A stretch of 64,000 nt of DNA from Streptomyces sp. NBC_00513 (GCF_041431415.1 NZ_CP107845.1:6820001-6884000); one strand, 5' to 3'. Shown: positions 9,046 through 17,806, counted from the first letter of the stretch. Made by a program: numbers and translations. Notes: generated by a model from the sequence alone, not told the origin.

Positions 9046-10413
9046 TCAGACCGGGACGCCGTCCTTGTCGCCGGCCGACTGGACGGGCACGGCGGCCGGT
9101 TCCCCGGCGGGATCCGTCGCGTGCACGTCGTCGACCAGCGTGGTCTCGTCGAAGGGGAGGCGACCCGCGAGGACTTCGGTCGCGCGCTCGCGGTCGAACT
9201 CCTTGGTCCACGTCCCGATCAGCACCGTCGCGACGGCGTTGCCCGCGAAGTTGGTGAGCGCCCGCGCCTCGCTCATGAACCGGTCGATGCCCACGATCAG
9301 TCCGACCCCGTCCACCAGCTCCGGCCGGTGGGACTGGAGGCCGCCGGCCAGGGTGGCCAGACCCGCGCCGGTCACCCCGGCCGCACCCTTCGAGGCGATG
9401 ATCATGAACAGCAGCAGCGAGATCTGCTCGCCCAGCGCGAGGGGCTTGCCCATCGCCTCCGCGACGAACAGCGAGGACATCGTCAGATAGATCGCGGTCC
9501 CGTCCAGATTGAAGGAGTAGCCCGTCGGCACCGTGATGCCGACCACCGGTCGCGAGACCCCGACGTGCTCCATCTTCGCGATCAGCCGCGGCAGCGCCGA
9601 CTCGGACGAGGACGTCGACAGGATCAGCAGGAACTCCCGACCCAGATAGCGCAGCAGGGAGAACACGTTGATCCCCGTACACACCCGCAGCAGCGTGCCC
9701 AGCACCACGAACACGAACAGCAGGCAGGTCGTGTAGAAGCCGATCATGATCACGGCCAGGGACTTCAGCGCGTCGACGCCGGTGGCGCCGACCACCGCCG
9801 CGATGGCCCCGAAGGCACCCACCGGGGCCGCCCACATGATCATCGCCAGCACCCGGAAGACCAGCTTCTGGATGTACCCGATGCCGCGCAGCACCGGCTC
9901 ACCCGAGCGCCCCATGGCCTGGAGGGCGAAACCGCAGAGCAGCGCCACGAGCAGCGTCTGGAGCACCTCGCCCCCGGTGAAGGCGGACACCATCGTGGTC
10001 GGGATGATCCCCAGCAGGAACTCCTGGGTGCTCTCCGCCCCGCCCGCCTTCGCCTGCGCCTCGCCGGCGCTGCGCGCCGCCTCGGTCAGGTGCAGTCCGC
10101 TGCCCGGCTCCAGCAGGTTCCCCACCAGCAGGCCGATGGCCAGCGCCACCGTGGACATGACCATGAAGTAGCCGAGGGCCAGACCGCCGACCGCGCCCAC
10201 CTTCGCGGCCTTGCGCACCGAGCCGATGCCCAGCACGATCGTGCAGAAGATCACGGGCGAGATCATCATCTTGATGAGGTTGACGAAGCCGGTGCCCAGC
10301 GGCTTCAGCTCGACGGCCACGCCGGGGGCGGCGAAGCCCACGGCGATGCCGAGCAGCACCGCGGCGATCACCGCGATGTAGAGATAGTGGGTCTTGTCGC
10401 GCCTGGCGGCCAC
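9046..10413 (-). CDS. dctA: Dicarboxylate/amino acid:cation symporter (DctA/GltP family)
   Basis: A 455-residue transporter of the SLC1-like family, which takes up C4-dicarboxylates or acidic amino acids with protons or sodium. It shows the serine-rich re-entrant loop (TSSSESALPRLIAKME) and the cation/substrate motif in SFNLDGTAIYL, with about eight membrane helices. GTG at 10413 has GGAGG 5-6 nt upstream. It is transcribed away from a CitA/DcuS-type sensor kinase and its regulator, as is typical for dicarboxylate uptake. That context makes C4-dicarboxylate the likeliest substrate; glutamate or aspartate remain possible. Confidence 0.85.
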   Translation of the reverse strand: MAARRDKTHYLYIAVIAAVLLGIAVGFAAPGVAVELKPLGTGFVNLIKMMISPVIFCTIVLGIGSVRKAAKVGAVGGLALGYFMVMSTVALAIGLLVGNLLEPGSGLHLTEAARSAGEAQAKAGGAESTQEFLLGIIPTTMVSAFTGGEVLQTLLVALLCGFALQAMGRSGEPVLRGIGYIQKLVFRVLAMIMWAAPVGAFGAIAAVVGATGVDALKSLAVIMIGFYTTCLLFVFVVLGTLLRVCTGINVFSLLRYLGREFLLILSTSSSESALPRLIAKMEHVGVSRPVVGITVPTGYSFNLDGTAIYLTMSSLFVAEAMGKPLALGEQISLLLFMIIASKGAAGVTGAGLATLAGGLQSHRPELVDGVGLIVGIDRFMSEARALTNFAGNAVATVLIGTWTKEFDRERATEVLAGRLPFDETTLVDDVHATDPAGEPAAVPVQSAGDKDGVPV

Positions 10414-10460
10414 GATGCCTCCTGGTGGTGATTGCGTTCCGGGAGACCATCGCCCACCCT

Positions 10461-10474
10461 GTGACCCCGGTCAC
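10461..10474. promoter_or_regulatory. CRP-like palindrome and flanking direct repeats
   Basis: GTGACC-CC-GGTCAC is a perfect palindrome; with its flanks it reads TGTGA-N6-TCACC, close to a CRP-type site. Two copies of TTGCGTTC (10432-10439 and 10477-10484), 45 bp apart, flank it. The site lies between the divergent transporter and sensor kinase genes and could bind the CitB-type regulator or a CRP homologue. Confidence 0.4.
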
Positions 10475-10517
10475 CCTTGCGTTCATTGAGTTCACGGCCG
10501 GGTGCAGACTGAGCGCC

Positions 10518-12122
10518 ATGTTCCGCTTTCCCCGACCGCCGCGCAGCCTCGCCGGCCAGCTCTTCGCCATGCAGGTGCTGCTGGTCGCCGTCGTCCTCGC
10601 CGGCTGCGCGGTCTTCGCCTACGCGACCGCCCGCGGCCAGGCCGAGGAGGCCGCCCGCCTCCAGGCCGGCGCCGTCGCCCGCGCGGTCGCCGACTCGCCC
10701 TCGGTGGTCGAGGCGGTACGGGGCGCCGGACGCGGGACCGACCCGTCGGCGGCGCTCCAGCCCTACGCGGAACGGGTACGGGTCGACTCGGGCGTCGACT
10801 TCGTGACGATCATGTCCCCGGAGGGGCGGCGCTGGACCCACCGCGACCCGCGCCGCATCGGCGAACCCTTCCTCGGGAACACCGCCCCGGCGCTGCGGGG
10901 CGAGACCTTCGGCGAGACCTACACCGGCACCCTCGGTCCGTCCATCCGCGTGGTCACCCCGCTGTTGGACGGCGGGCGCGTCGTGGGCATGGTCAGCGCG
11001 GGGATCACGGTCCGCGCGATCAGCGACCGGCTGGCCGGGCAGCTCTCGGCCCTCGTGTGGGTCGCGGCCGGCGCCCTCGCCCTCGGCGGCGTGGGCACGT
11101 ACGTCGTCAACGCCCGACTGCGCCGGCACACCCACGGCATGAACGCCGCCGAGCTGAGTCGTGTGTACGACTACCACCAGGCGGCCCTGCACGGGGTGCG
11201 GGAGGGCCTGTTGATGCTCGACGGCCGGCGCCGGATCACCCTGATCAACGACGCGGGCCGCGAACTGCTCGGCCTGTCCGGCGAGGTCAGGGGCACCGGT
11301 GTCGCCGACCTGGCGCTGCCCGCGCCCCTCACCGGAGCCCTGCTCGCGGACCGGCCCCGGGTGGACGAGGTGCACCTGACCGCCGACCGGGTCCTGGTGG
11401 TCAACAGTTCCCCCGTGGCCGGCGGTGGCCGCCGGGGTACCGTGGTCACCCTGCGGGACCACACCGAACTCCAGTCGCTGGCAGGGGAGTTGGACAACGA
11501 GCGGGGATTCACCGAGGCGCTTCGCTCGCAGGCCCACGAGGCGGCCAACCGGCTGCACACCGTGGTCTCCCTCATCGAACTCGGGCGCGCGGACGAGGCG
11601 GTGGAGTTCGCCACCGCCGAACTGGAGCTGGCCCAGGCCCTCACCGACGAGGTGGTCACCGCCGTCGGCGAACCCGTACTGGTGGCCCTGCTGCTCGGCA
11701 AGGCCGCGCAGGCACACGAGCGCGGGGTCGAGCTGATCGTCACCCGGGACAGCAGCGCCGTCGACACGGGCCCCGGGACGCCGCCCGCGCGGGACCTCGT
11801 CACGGTGCTCGGCAACCTCGTCGACAACGCCGTCGAGGCGCTCACGGGCACCCCGGGCGGGCGGGTCGCCGTCACGGTCCGGCCCGACGGCGACCAGATC
11901 CTCATCCGTGTCGCGGACAACGGCCCCGGGCTGCCCGAGGGCGCCGGCGCCGACGTCTTCCGTCGCGGCTGGTCCGGCAAGGGGGAGGGGCGCGGCCTCG
12001 GCCTCGCGCTGGTCCGTCAGGTCGCCCACCGGCACGGGGGCAGCGCGGACGCCGCCCGAGGCGAGGACGGCGGCGCGGAGTTCACCGTACGGCTGCCCGT
12101 GCGCCGTGAGGTGCGGGGATGA
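10518..12122 (+). CDS. Sensor histidine kinase, CitA/DcuS family
   Basis: A 534-residue membrane kinase. Two membrane helices (about 15-36 and 177-197) bracket an extracytoplasmic sensor domain ending GGRVVGMVSAGITV, typical of the citrate/dicarboxylate-sensing PAS-like fold. A cytoplasmic PAS domain follows (about 215-310). The phosphoacceptor is His340 in RSQAHEAANRLHT; the ATP site has NLVDNAVEA (433-441), DNGPGLP (467-473) and GRGLGLA (491-497). ATG 10518 is preferred to an upstream GTG at 10425, which would add a non-conserved leader overlapping the promoter region. It overlaps the regulator gene by 4 bp. Confidence 0.85.
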   Translation: MFRFPRPPRSLAGQLFAMQVLLVAVVLAGCAVFAYATARGQAEEAARLQAGAVARAVADSPSVVEAVRGAGRGTDPSAALQPYAERVRVDSGVDFVTIMSPEGRRWTHRDPRRIGEPFLGNTAPALRGETFGETYTGTLGPSIRVVTPLLDGGRVVGMVSAGITVRAISDRLAGQLSALVWVAAGALALGGVGTYVVNARLRRHTHGMNAAELSRVYDYHQAALHGVREGLLMLDGRRRITLINDAGRELLGLSGEVRGTGVADLALPAPLTGALLADRPRVDEVHLTADRVLVVNSSPVAGGGRRGTVVTLRDHTELQSLAGELDNERGFTEALRSQAHEAANRLHTVVSLIELGRADEAVEFATAELELAQALTDEVVTAVGEPVLVALLLGKAAQAHERGVELIVTRDSSAVDTGPGTPPARDLVTVLGNLVDNAVEALTGTPGGRVAVTVRPDGDQILIRVADNGPGLPEGAGADVFRRGWSGKGEGRGLGLALVRQVAHRHGGSADAARGEDGGAEFTVRLPVRREVRG

Positions 12123-12820
12123 GCGCCCCCGCGGTGCGGGTCCTGGTGGTCGAGGACGACCCGGTGGCCGCCGACGCGCACGCGCTCTACGTCGACCGGG
12201 TGCCCGGCTTCACCGCCGTCGCCGCCGTCCACTCACTGGCCGAGGCCACCCGCGTACTGGAACGGACCCGGATCGACCTGCTGCTGCTCGACCTGACCCT
12301 GCCCGACGGCCACGGACTTCGCTTCGCGCGCGGCCTGCGGGCGGCGGGGCACCCCGTGGACGTGATCGTGGTGACCTCGGCGCGGGACCTGGCCGTGGTC
12401 CGCGAGAGCGTCTCGCTGGGGGTCGTGCAGTACGTGCTGAAACCCTTCGCGTTCCCGACCCTGCGCGAACGACTGCTGCGCTACGCCGAGTTCCGTGCGA
12501 CGGCGGGGGAGGCGGCCGGTCAGGACGACGTCGATCGGGCGATGGCCGCCTTGCGCGCGCCCCGCCCGGCGGAGCTCCCCAAAGGCCTCAGCGCCCCGAC
12601 CCTGGACAGGGTCGCGGCGCTGCTGCGGGCGGCCGGCGACGGGCTGACCGCCGCCGGGGCGGCCGAGGCGGCCGGGATCTCCCGGATCACGGCCCGCCGC
12701 TACCTGGAGCACCTGGTGGACACCGGTCGCGCGGACCGCACGCCCCGGTACGGCCAGGTGGGCCGCCCCGAACTGCGTTACCGCTGGCTCGCGGAGACCG
12801 GCTCGGTGTCGAAGGTGTAG
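12119..12820 (+). CDS. Response regulator, CitB/DcuR family
   Basis: A 233-residue regulator. The receiver domain has the acidic pair in VVEDD (about 11-14), the phosphoacceptor Asp58 in LLLLDLTLPDG and Lys108 in LKPF. The output half carries a CitB-type helix-turn-helix (LTAAGAAEAAGISRITARRYLEHLV, about 165-195). Its ATG overlaps the kinase TGA (ATGA), so the pair is translationally coupled. It probably controls the divergent dicarboxylate transporter. Its last 43 bp overlap the 3' end of the convergent tyrosinase gene. Confidence 0.85.
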   Translation: MSAPAVRVLVVEDDPVAADAHALYVDRVPGFTAVAAVHSLAEATRVLERTRIDLLLLDLTLPDGHGLRFARGLRAAGHPVDVIVVTSARDLAVVRESVSLGVVQYVLKPFAFPTLRERLLRYAEFRATAGEAAGQDDVDRAMAALRAPRPAELPKGLSAPTLDRVAALLRAAGDGLTAAGAAEAAGISRITARRYLEHLVDTGRADRTPRYGQVGRPELRYRWLAETGSVSKV

Positions 12821-13623
12821 AACTTCCGGTGGTCCAGCATGTCGGCCGGGGTCACGTCGTTCCACGGTCGCATCGTGTCGTTGAGGTCCACGACGTTGGT
12901 GGTGCCGGCGGCCGGCAGGTACGTGGACTGCGGGTGCCTGGCCTGCCAGTCGGCCCACAGCTTGTCGATGTACGCGTGGTGCATCCAGAACACCGGGTCG
13001 TTCGGGGAGACGCCGGTGGCCATCTGCCCGCCGACCCACACGTGCACCCGGTTGTGGAGATTGGCGCCGCGCCAGCCTTCCAGGTTGTTGCGGAAGCCGT
13101 TCGAGGCGCTGTTCCAGGGGGCCATGTCGTACACCGGCATGGCCAGTACGGCTTCCACCTCGGCCTTGGTGGGCAGTTCGGCGACACCGGTGCCGAGGGC
13201 GCGCCTCAGGTAGTTGCGGCCGTCCACTCGGACGTCGATGTTCCACTTGCCCGTCGCGTACGCGAACGGTCCGTCGAGGACCTGACCGTCGCGGGCCCGA
13301 CCGGTGCCGCCGAGGAAGTCGGCGGCCCAGAGGGAGGAGCGGGTGGTGCGGTCGGTCGTCCAGTCCCAGTAGGGAAGGGCGACGTTCTTGTCCACGGCCT
13401 GGAGAGCCGCTTCGAACTCCAGGAGAAACCGGCGGTGCCAGGGGAGGAAGGACGGGGACCGGTGGCCGACCCGGTCGCCGGAGTCGGTGTCGCTCATGAT
13501 GAAGCCGTTGTGCGTGGTCACGAACCGGTCGTAGCGGCCGGTGCGCTTCAGTTCGAGCAGCGCGTTGGTGAAGGCGCGCTTCTCCTCGGAGGTGAGCGAG
13601 GCCTGGTTCTTGCGCACGGTCAT
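12778..13623 (-). CDS. melC2: Tyrosinase
   Basis: A 281-residue binuclear copper oxidase that hydroxylates monophenols and oxidises diphenols to quinones, giving melanin. All six copper ligands are present: His38, His54, His63 (TTHNG, VGHRS, PWHRR) and His190, His194, His216 (NLHNRVH, MHHAY), matching known Streptomyces tyrosinases. It has no signal peptide; export normally depends on the Tat signal of MelC1. ATG 13623 shares a base with the melC1 stop (TGATG). After the usual TFDT-like end it continues about eight residues, and this tail overlaps the convergent response-regulator gene. Confidence 0.95.
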   Translation of the reverse strand: MTVRKNQASLTSEEKRAFTNALLELKRTGRYDRFVTTHNGFIMSDTDSGDRVGHRSPSFLPWHRRFLLEFEAALQAVDKNVALPYWDWTTDRTTRSSLWAADFLGGTGRARDGQVLDGPFAYATGKWNIDVRVDGRNYLRRALGTGVAELPTKAEVEAVLAMPVYDMAPWNSASNGFRNNLEGWRGANLHNRVHVWVGGQMATGVSPNDPVFWMHHAYIDKLWADWQARHPQSTYLPAAGTTNVVDLNDTMRPWNDVTPADMLDHRKFYTFDTEPVSASQR

Positions 13624-14003
13624 CACATGCCGCCCATCGGGACGAGGGTCGCGCCCTGGAGCTCGCGCACGGCGGCGCGGGCGAGCGAGATCGGGGTGGC
13701 GAAGGTCTCGTAGTGGTTGACCACGCTGATCCAGCTGCCGTCGGCGTTCTGCATCACGTGGAGTTCGCGGCCGTCTATGCGGACCGTGGGCAGGCCGGGC
13801 GAGTGGTGGCCGCCGTGGTGACCGCCGCCGGTGGCGGCGGTGATCTGTATGCGGCGTCCCAGGTAGACCTCGTCGACCGTGCCGGCGGGTATCGCGGCGC
13901 GGGAGTCGGTGCCGGCCGCGTACGCGGTGGCGCCCGCGAGGCCGATGACGGAGAGTGCGCCGGCAGTGGTGCCCAAGGCCTGCCTGCGGGTGATCTTGTT
14001 CAT
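13623..14003 (-). CDS. melC1: Tyrosinase cofactor / copper chaperone MelC1
   Basis: A 126-residue helper that delivers copper to apo-tyrosinase and carries it out of the cell through Tat. The signal has TRRQALG near the start followed by a hydrophobic stretch to about residue 30. A His-rich loop ([10 protein letters not shown], about 59-68) and the region around [21 protein letters not shown] match the copper-transfer part of the family. It is first in the operon and overlaps melC2. A small AT-richer frame and an inverted repeat lie just upstream. Confidence 0.93.
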   Translation of the reverse strand: MNKITRRQALGTTAGALSVIGLAGATAYAAGTDSRAAIPAGTVDEVYLGRRIQITAATGGGHHGGHHSPGLPTVRIDGRELHVMQNADGSWISVVNHYETFATPISLARAAVRELQGATLVPMGGM

Positions 14004-14041
14004 GGCCGAAGAACTATCAGGCGAGCGGGGCCAGTTGACCG

Positions 14042-14173
14042 CTATCCGGACATCGAAGGATAAGTTTCACATCGAACGAATGGGGCGATCTTCCCGTTCT
14101 GGTCAAGTTCGACGGTCCGAACGGGAAGATCTGCGTCAGTAAGTCTACTGGCCAGTAATTCTTTCGGTGTCAT
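14042..14173 (-). CDS. Possible 43-residue leader ORF upstream of melC1
   Basis: An ATG-started frame in the same direction as melC1, ending 38 bp before it. The predicted peptide (start [18 protein letters not shown], end CETYPSMSG) looks protein-like, but only about 45 percent of its codons end in G or C, far below neighbouring genes, and it includes a TTA codon. The upstream ribosome site is poor (GAGA). It overlaps a perfect inverted repeat. It may be an accidental frame over regulatory DNA or a small foreign gene. Confidence 0.2.
   Translation of the reverse strand: MTPKELLASRLTDADLPVRTVELDQNGKIAPFVRCETYPSMSG
14087..14131. promoter_or_regulatory. Perfect 13-bp inverted repeat between melC1 and the decarboxylase gene
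   Basis: GATCTTCCCGTTC at 14087-14099 is mirrored exactly by GAACGGGAAGATC at 14119-14131, with a 19-nt spacer. It lies in the 292-bp divergent region, about 85-130 bp upstream of melC1 and 165-210 bp upstream of the decarboxylase start. A two-site operator, or a hairpin in one of the leaders, would explain it. Confidence 0.5.
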
Positions 14174-14295
14174 GCGGTTCTCATGAGCGGGATCACATCG
14201 GAGAGTCGGCCGGAAGGTGTGGCGAAATGCCACCTTCCGCTTCGTTCGAAGCCGCCTTGGGAAGTAAATGCCCGATATCGCCCTATAGTTCCGAC

Positions 14296-15687
14296 ATGGC
14301 CCTGCATGAGACGAAGGACGCATCCGCCACCGACTCCGACACGGACGTGTTCGCGTCCGTCCTGAGCGGGCAGGTTCTCCCCAAGTACCGGATGCCCGAA
14401 GACCACTCGCCCACCGAAGTGGTCTACGAGCTGATCAGCAACGAGCTGCTCCTCGACGGCAACGCGGCCCAGAACCTGGCCACCTTCTGCACCACCTGGT
14501 CCGATGACGGCGTCCATCGCCTGATGAACCAGTGCCTCGACAAGAACATGATCGACAAGGACGAGTACCCGCAGACGGCGGAAATCGAGGCGCGCTGCGT
14601 CAACATCCTCGCCGACCTGTGGAGCGCCCCGGAGGGGACCACCGGAACCGGCTGCTCCACCACCGGCTCCAGCGAGGCCGCCATGCTCGGCGGACTCGCC
14701 CTCAAGTGGCGTTGGCGCGCTGCCCGCAAGGCCGCAGGGCTCCCCACCGACCGGCCCAACCTGGTGTGCGGACCCGTGCAGATCTGCTGGGACAAGTTCG
14801 CCCGCTACTTCGACGTCGAACTCCGTCAGGTCCCCCTGGAGCCGGGCGCCACCGGCCTGCGGCCGCACCAGCTCGCCGATCACGTCGACGAGAACACCAT
14901 CGGTGTCGTCGCCATCCTCGGCGTCACCTACACCTGTGACTACGAACCGGTCGCCGAGATCGCCGCCGAACTCGACCGGATCCACCGGACCCTCGGCTGG
15001 GACGTCCCCATCCACGTGGACGCCGCCAGCGGCGGCTTCGTCGCGCCCTTCCTCCACCCCGACGTGGTGTGGGACTTCCGGCTGCCGCGCGTGGCCTCGA
15101 TCAACACCTCGGGCCACAAGTACGGGCTCGCGCCCCTCGGCGTCGGCTGGATCGTCTGGCGCACCGCCGACCTGCTCCCCGCCGACCTCGTCTTCGACGT
15201 GGACTACCTCGGCGGCGACATGCCGACCTTCGCCCTCAACTTCTCCCGCCCGGGCGGCGAGATCATCGCCCAGTACTACCTGTTCCTGCGCCTGGGCAAA
15301 GGCGGCTACCGGCGCGTCCAACAGGCCTGCGCCGACACCGCCCGGTACCTGGCCGGCGAGATCGCCGGAATGGGTCCCTTCACCTTGCTCTACGACGGGC
15401 ACGGCGCGCTGCCCGCCGTCTCCTACACCCTCGCCGACCCGGACGGTGCGGGCTTCACCCTCTACGACCTCTCCGACCGACTGCGGATGCGCGGCTGGCA
15501 GGTGCCCTCGTACCCGCTGCCGGCCGACCGCGACGACACCGTGATCCAACGCGTGCTGATCCGGCACGGGGTGACCCGCGACCAGATCGCCCTGCTGATC
15601 ACCGACCTGAAGGCGGCCGTCGAGCACCTGATCAAGCATCCGCAGCCCGTTCCGGCCACCGAGCCCAGGTCCGGATTCCACCACTGA
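14296..15687 (+). CDS. gadB: Glutamate decarboxylase (PLP-dependent)
   Basis: A 463-residue group II decarboxylase converting L-glutamate to GABA and CO2 with consumption of a proton. Marks are IHVDAASGGFVAPF and SINTSGHKYGLAPLG, with the PLP lysine at Lys275, almost the same position as in E. coli GadB. The length fits the family. ATG 14296 has no ribosome site; TATAGT ends 7 nt before it, so a leaderless transcript is likely. No GABA antiporter is adjacent. Roles in acid tolerance or GABA metabolism are possible. Confidence 0.9.
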   Translation: MALHETKDASATDSDTDVFASVLSGQVLPKYRMPEDHSPTEVVYELISNELLLDGNAAQNLATFCTTWSDDGVHRLMNQCLDKNMIDKDEYPQTAEIEARCVNILADLWSAPEGTTGTGCSTTGSSEAAMLGGLALKWRWRAARKAAGLPTDRPNLVCGPVQICWDKFARYFDVELRQVPLEPGATGLRPHQLADHVDENTIGVVAILGVTYTCDYEPVAEIAAELDRIHRTLGWDVPIHVDAASGGFVAPFLHPDVVWDFRLPRVASINTSGHKYGLAPLGVGWIVWRTADLLPADLVFDVDYLGGDMPTFALNFSRPGGEIIAQYYLFLRLGKGGYRRVQQACADTARYLAGEIAGMGPFTLLYDGHGALPAVSYTLADPDGAGFTLYDLSDRLRMRGWQVPSYPLPADRDDTVIQRVLIRHGVTRDQIALLITDLKAAVEHLIKHPQPVPATEPRSGFHH

Positions 15688-15710
15688 CGGCGGCGGCCGT
15701 CGCGTGCGCG

Positions 15711-15730
15711 GCGGCCACGGCCGTGGCCGC
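15711..15730. terminator. 20-bp palindromic hairpin between convergent genes
   Basis: GCGGCCACGGCCGTGGCCGC is a perfect palindrome that folds as an 8-bp stem with a 4-nt loop. It lies 24 bp past the decarboxylase stop and before the convergent sigma/CAP gene. Confidence 0.5.
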
Positions 15731-15847
15731 GCGCCGGCGGACGGATCACGGGGTGGCGCGCCGACGGGCGGGCGATGGGGCGGTGCGACGCCGAGGGGGC
15801 CGTTCGGTCGTCCTCGACGTACGTCGGCCCCCGCGCCCGGTGTTCGA

Positions 15848-17656
15848 TCAGCGGGCTCCGAAGTTCTGCGTCCACCAGGGGCCGCCGGAGCCGTTGTGGA
15901 TACCCACGCCGATGTCCTTGAAGGAGCAGTTGAGGATGTTGGCGCGGTGGCCCGGGCTCTTCATCCAGGAGTCCATCACGGACTGGGCCGACTGCTGCCC
16001 CCTCGCGATGTTCTCCCCGTACGTCGACCAGTCGTAGCCGGCGGCGGTGGTCCGCTTGCCCGGGTCGGCGCCGTCGGGGTTGGTGTGCGCGAAGAAGTCA
16101 CGCCGGGCCATGTCGTCCGAGTGCCCCTGGGCGGCCGACCGCAGCTGCGAGTCCTCCTTGAGCGGTCCGCAACCCGCTTTGGAACGCTCGGAGTTGACCA
16201 ACGCCACCACCTGACCGGCCACACCCTGCGGCGGGGCCGGCGCGGGCGCCGGCGCGGACGGGCGCGGAGCCGGCGGGTCGCTCTTGGTCCGCTTCGGCGT
16301 CGGCTTCGGCTTCGGGGTCTGGCTCGGCGACGGCGAGGCGGAGGCCGACGCGGAGGGCGAGGCGGAGGCGGACACGGACGGGGACGGCGAAGGCGATGCG
16401 GAGGCCGACGGGGAGGCGGTGCTCGCGTCGGGTGCGGAGAGCGCCGCCAGCGGGGACGCGGGGGCGCTGCCGGCGGCCTCGGGTTCGCCGGAACCGGGAA
16501 GCGAGCCGAGGTACACCAGGCCGCCGCCCGCGACACACGCGGCGATGACCGCGCCACCGATGGCCCGGCGGCGGTTCTGGCGCCGCCTGCGCAAGGCGCC
16601 GCGGCCGGCGGCGTCGGCGCCGTGTCCATCGGCGCCCTCGCCCTGTTCGGCCGCCTTGCGGCGGGCCGCCCGGCCCGGGCCGGACACCACCGGGGACAGC
16701 TGCGTCGCCGCGTCGGCGAACGAGGCGCCCGCATCGGGCGAGGGACCCGAGCCGTGGGGGGCGGCCGAGCCGAACGAGGTGTCCGAGCCGTACGGGGCGC
16801 CCGCGTCGTACGCGGGGCCGGAGCCGGCGAAGGCCGCGCCCACCGGGGCCATGCCGCCCGCACCGGCCGCGGCCGACCGGACGCCGGCCAGCAGCGCCGC
16901 ACCGACCGGCACCAGTGCCAGCCCGGCCAACAGGCCCTCCGCCGGGACCAGACCGCTCCACAGCCCGGAACAGCGCACGCACTCCCGCGCGTGCCGGGCT
17001 ATTCGCTTGCGCCACAGCGTCGAGGGGAGCCCGTCCCAGCCCGCCGCGAGCGTCCGCAGTCCCTCGCACGGAGGTTGGGTGTCCAGCGCCCGCTCGACCA
17101 CGCGGGCCGATTCCAACTGGGCCTTCATCCGTTGCACCCGGACCGCCGCGTGCTGGGGGGAGAGTTCCAGGGCGGCCGCCATCTCGCCGCGCGTCAACTC
17201 ACCGGCGCACTCCAGCCACCACAACGACAGCAACGCCCGGTCGTCGGGCTCCAGCCAACGCGTCGCCCGGGCCGTCTCCCGGCGCTGCCCCTCCAGGTTG
17301 AGCCGTACGACGGTCAGGTCCACGAAGTCGGCGCCGGGGTCCGCGACGTCCCAGGCGGCGTCCAGGCCGCTCTCGCCCGGGCCGCTCTGCCGGGCCGCCC
17401 AGTGGGCCCGTATCCGGTTCATCGCAATCGCGACCAGCCAGGACCGGAAGCTGTCGTCCGTACGCAGACCGCCCAGCCCGTCCAGCGCCCGCAGCATGGT
17501 GTCCTGCACCACGTCGTCCACGTCACAGGACCCGTTCAGGGCCCGGCCGACGATGTTGTAGACGAGCGGCAAGTAGGTGCTGACGAGCTCGTCCTGCGCG
17601 CGGGGATCGCCCGCGCGGGCCGCTGCCACCAGCGCTGCCGTGTGCTCTGTACTCAT
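15848..17656 (-). CDS. Sigma factor - zinc motif - membrane segment - CAP domain fusion protein
   Basis: A 602-residue chimera, read from ATG 17656 (AGGGA 8 nt upstream). Residues 8-90 form an ECF-type sigma region 2 (DVDDVVQDTMLRAL) and about 125-185 region 4 (LEPDDRALLSLWWLE, then MAAALELSPQHAAVRVQRM). An H222-x3-C226-x2-C229 motif of the anti-sigma zinc-finger type follows. A hydrophobic stretch at 239-258 and a clear membrane helix at 366-385, preceded by RRRRQNRRR, come next. After a Ser/Pro-rich linker (400-470) the end is a CAP/SCP domain (478-600; GHSDDMARRDFFAH, GENIARG, WMKSPGHRANIL). A membrane-tethered sigma factor responding to an envelope signal is inferred. It is monocistronic. 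Confidence 0.8.
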   Translation of the reverse strand: MSTEHTAALVAAARAGDPRAQDELVSTYLPLVYNIVGRALNGSCDVDDVVQDTMLRALDGLGGLRTDDSFRSWLVAIAMNRIRAHWAARQSGPGESGLDAAWDVADPGADFVDLTVVRLNLEGQRRETARATRWLEPDDRALLSLWWLECAGELTRGEMAAALELSPQHAAVRVQRMKAQLESARVVERALDTQPPCEGLRTLAAGWDGLPSTLWRKRIARHARECVRCSGLWSGLVPAEGLLAGLALVPVGAALLAGVRSAAAGAGGMAPVGAAFAGSGPAYDAGAPYGSDTSFGSAAPHGSGPSPDAGASFADAATQLSPVVSGPGRAARRKAAEQGEGADGHGADAAGRGALRRRRQNRRRAIGGAVIAACVAGGGLVYLGSLPGSGEPEAAGSAPASPLAALSAPDASTASPSASASPSPSPSVSASASPSASASASPSPSQTPKPKPTPKRTKSDPPAPRPSAPAPAPAPPQGVAGQVVALVNSERSKAGCGPLKEDSQLRSAAQGHSDDMARRDFFAHTNPDGADPGKRTTAAGYDWSTYGENIARGQQSAQSVMDSWMKSPGHRANILNCSFKDIGVGIHNGSGGPWWTQNFGAR

Positions 17657-17806
17657 GTGATGTTCCCTGTCCGTACCGGCGGTCGATGATGCCCAATACC
17701 TGGGAGACCGTCGAGAGGGGCCCCGATAACACTTATCCGGAAGAAGATTCCGCCGCCACCCCCGCGGCCGTGTCATCGGCCACTCGGGCGGGGTCGGGAA
17801 CGGCCC

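Noticed and set aside
16284..16480. Alternating Ser/Ala/Pro codon repeats inside the sigma-CAP gene, seen as DNA repeats
   Set aside because: They encode the flexible linker of the fusion protein and need no separate explanation as a mobile or CRISPR-like array.
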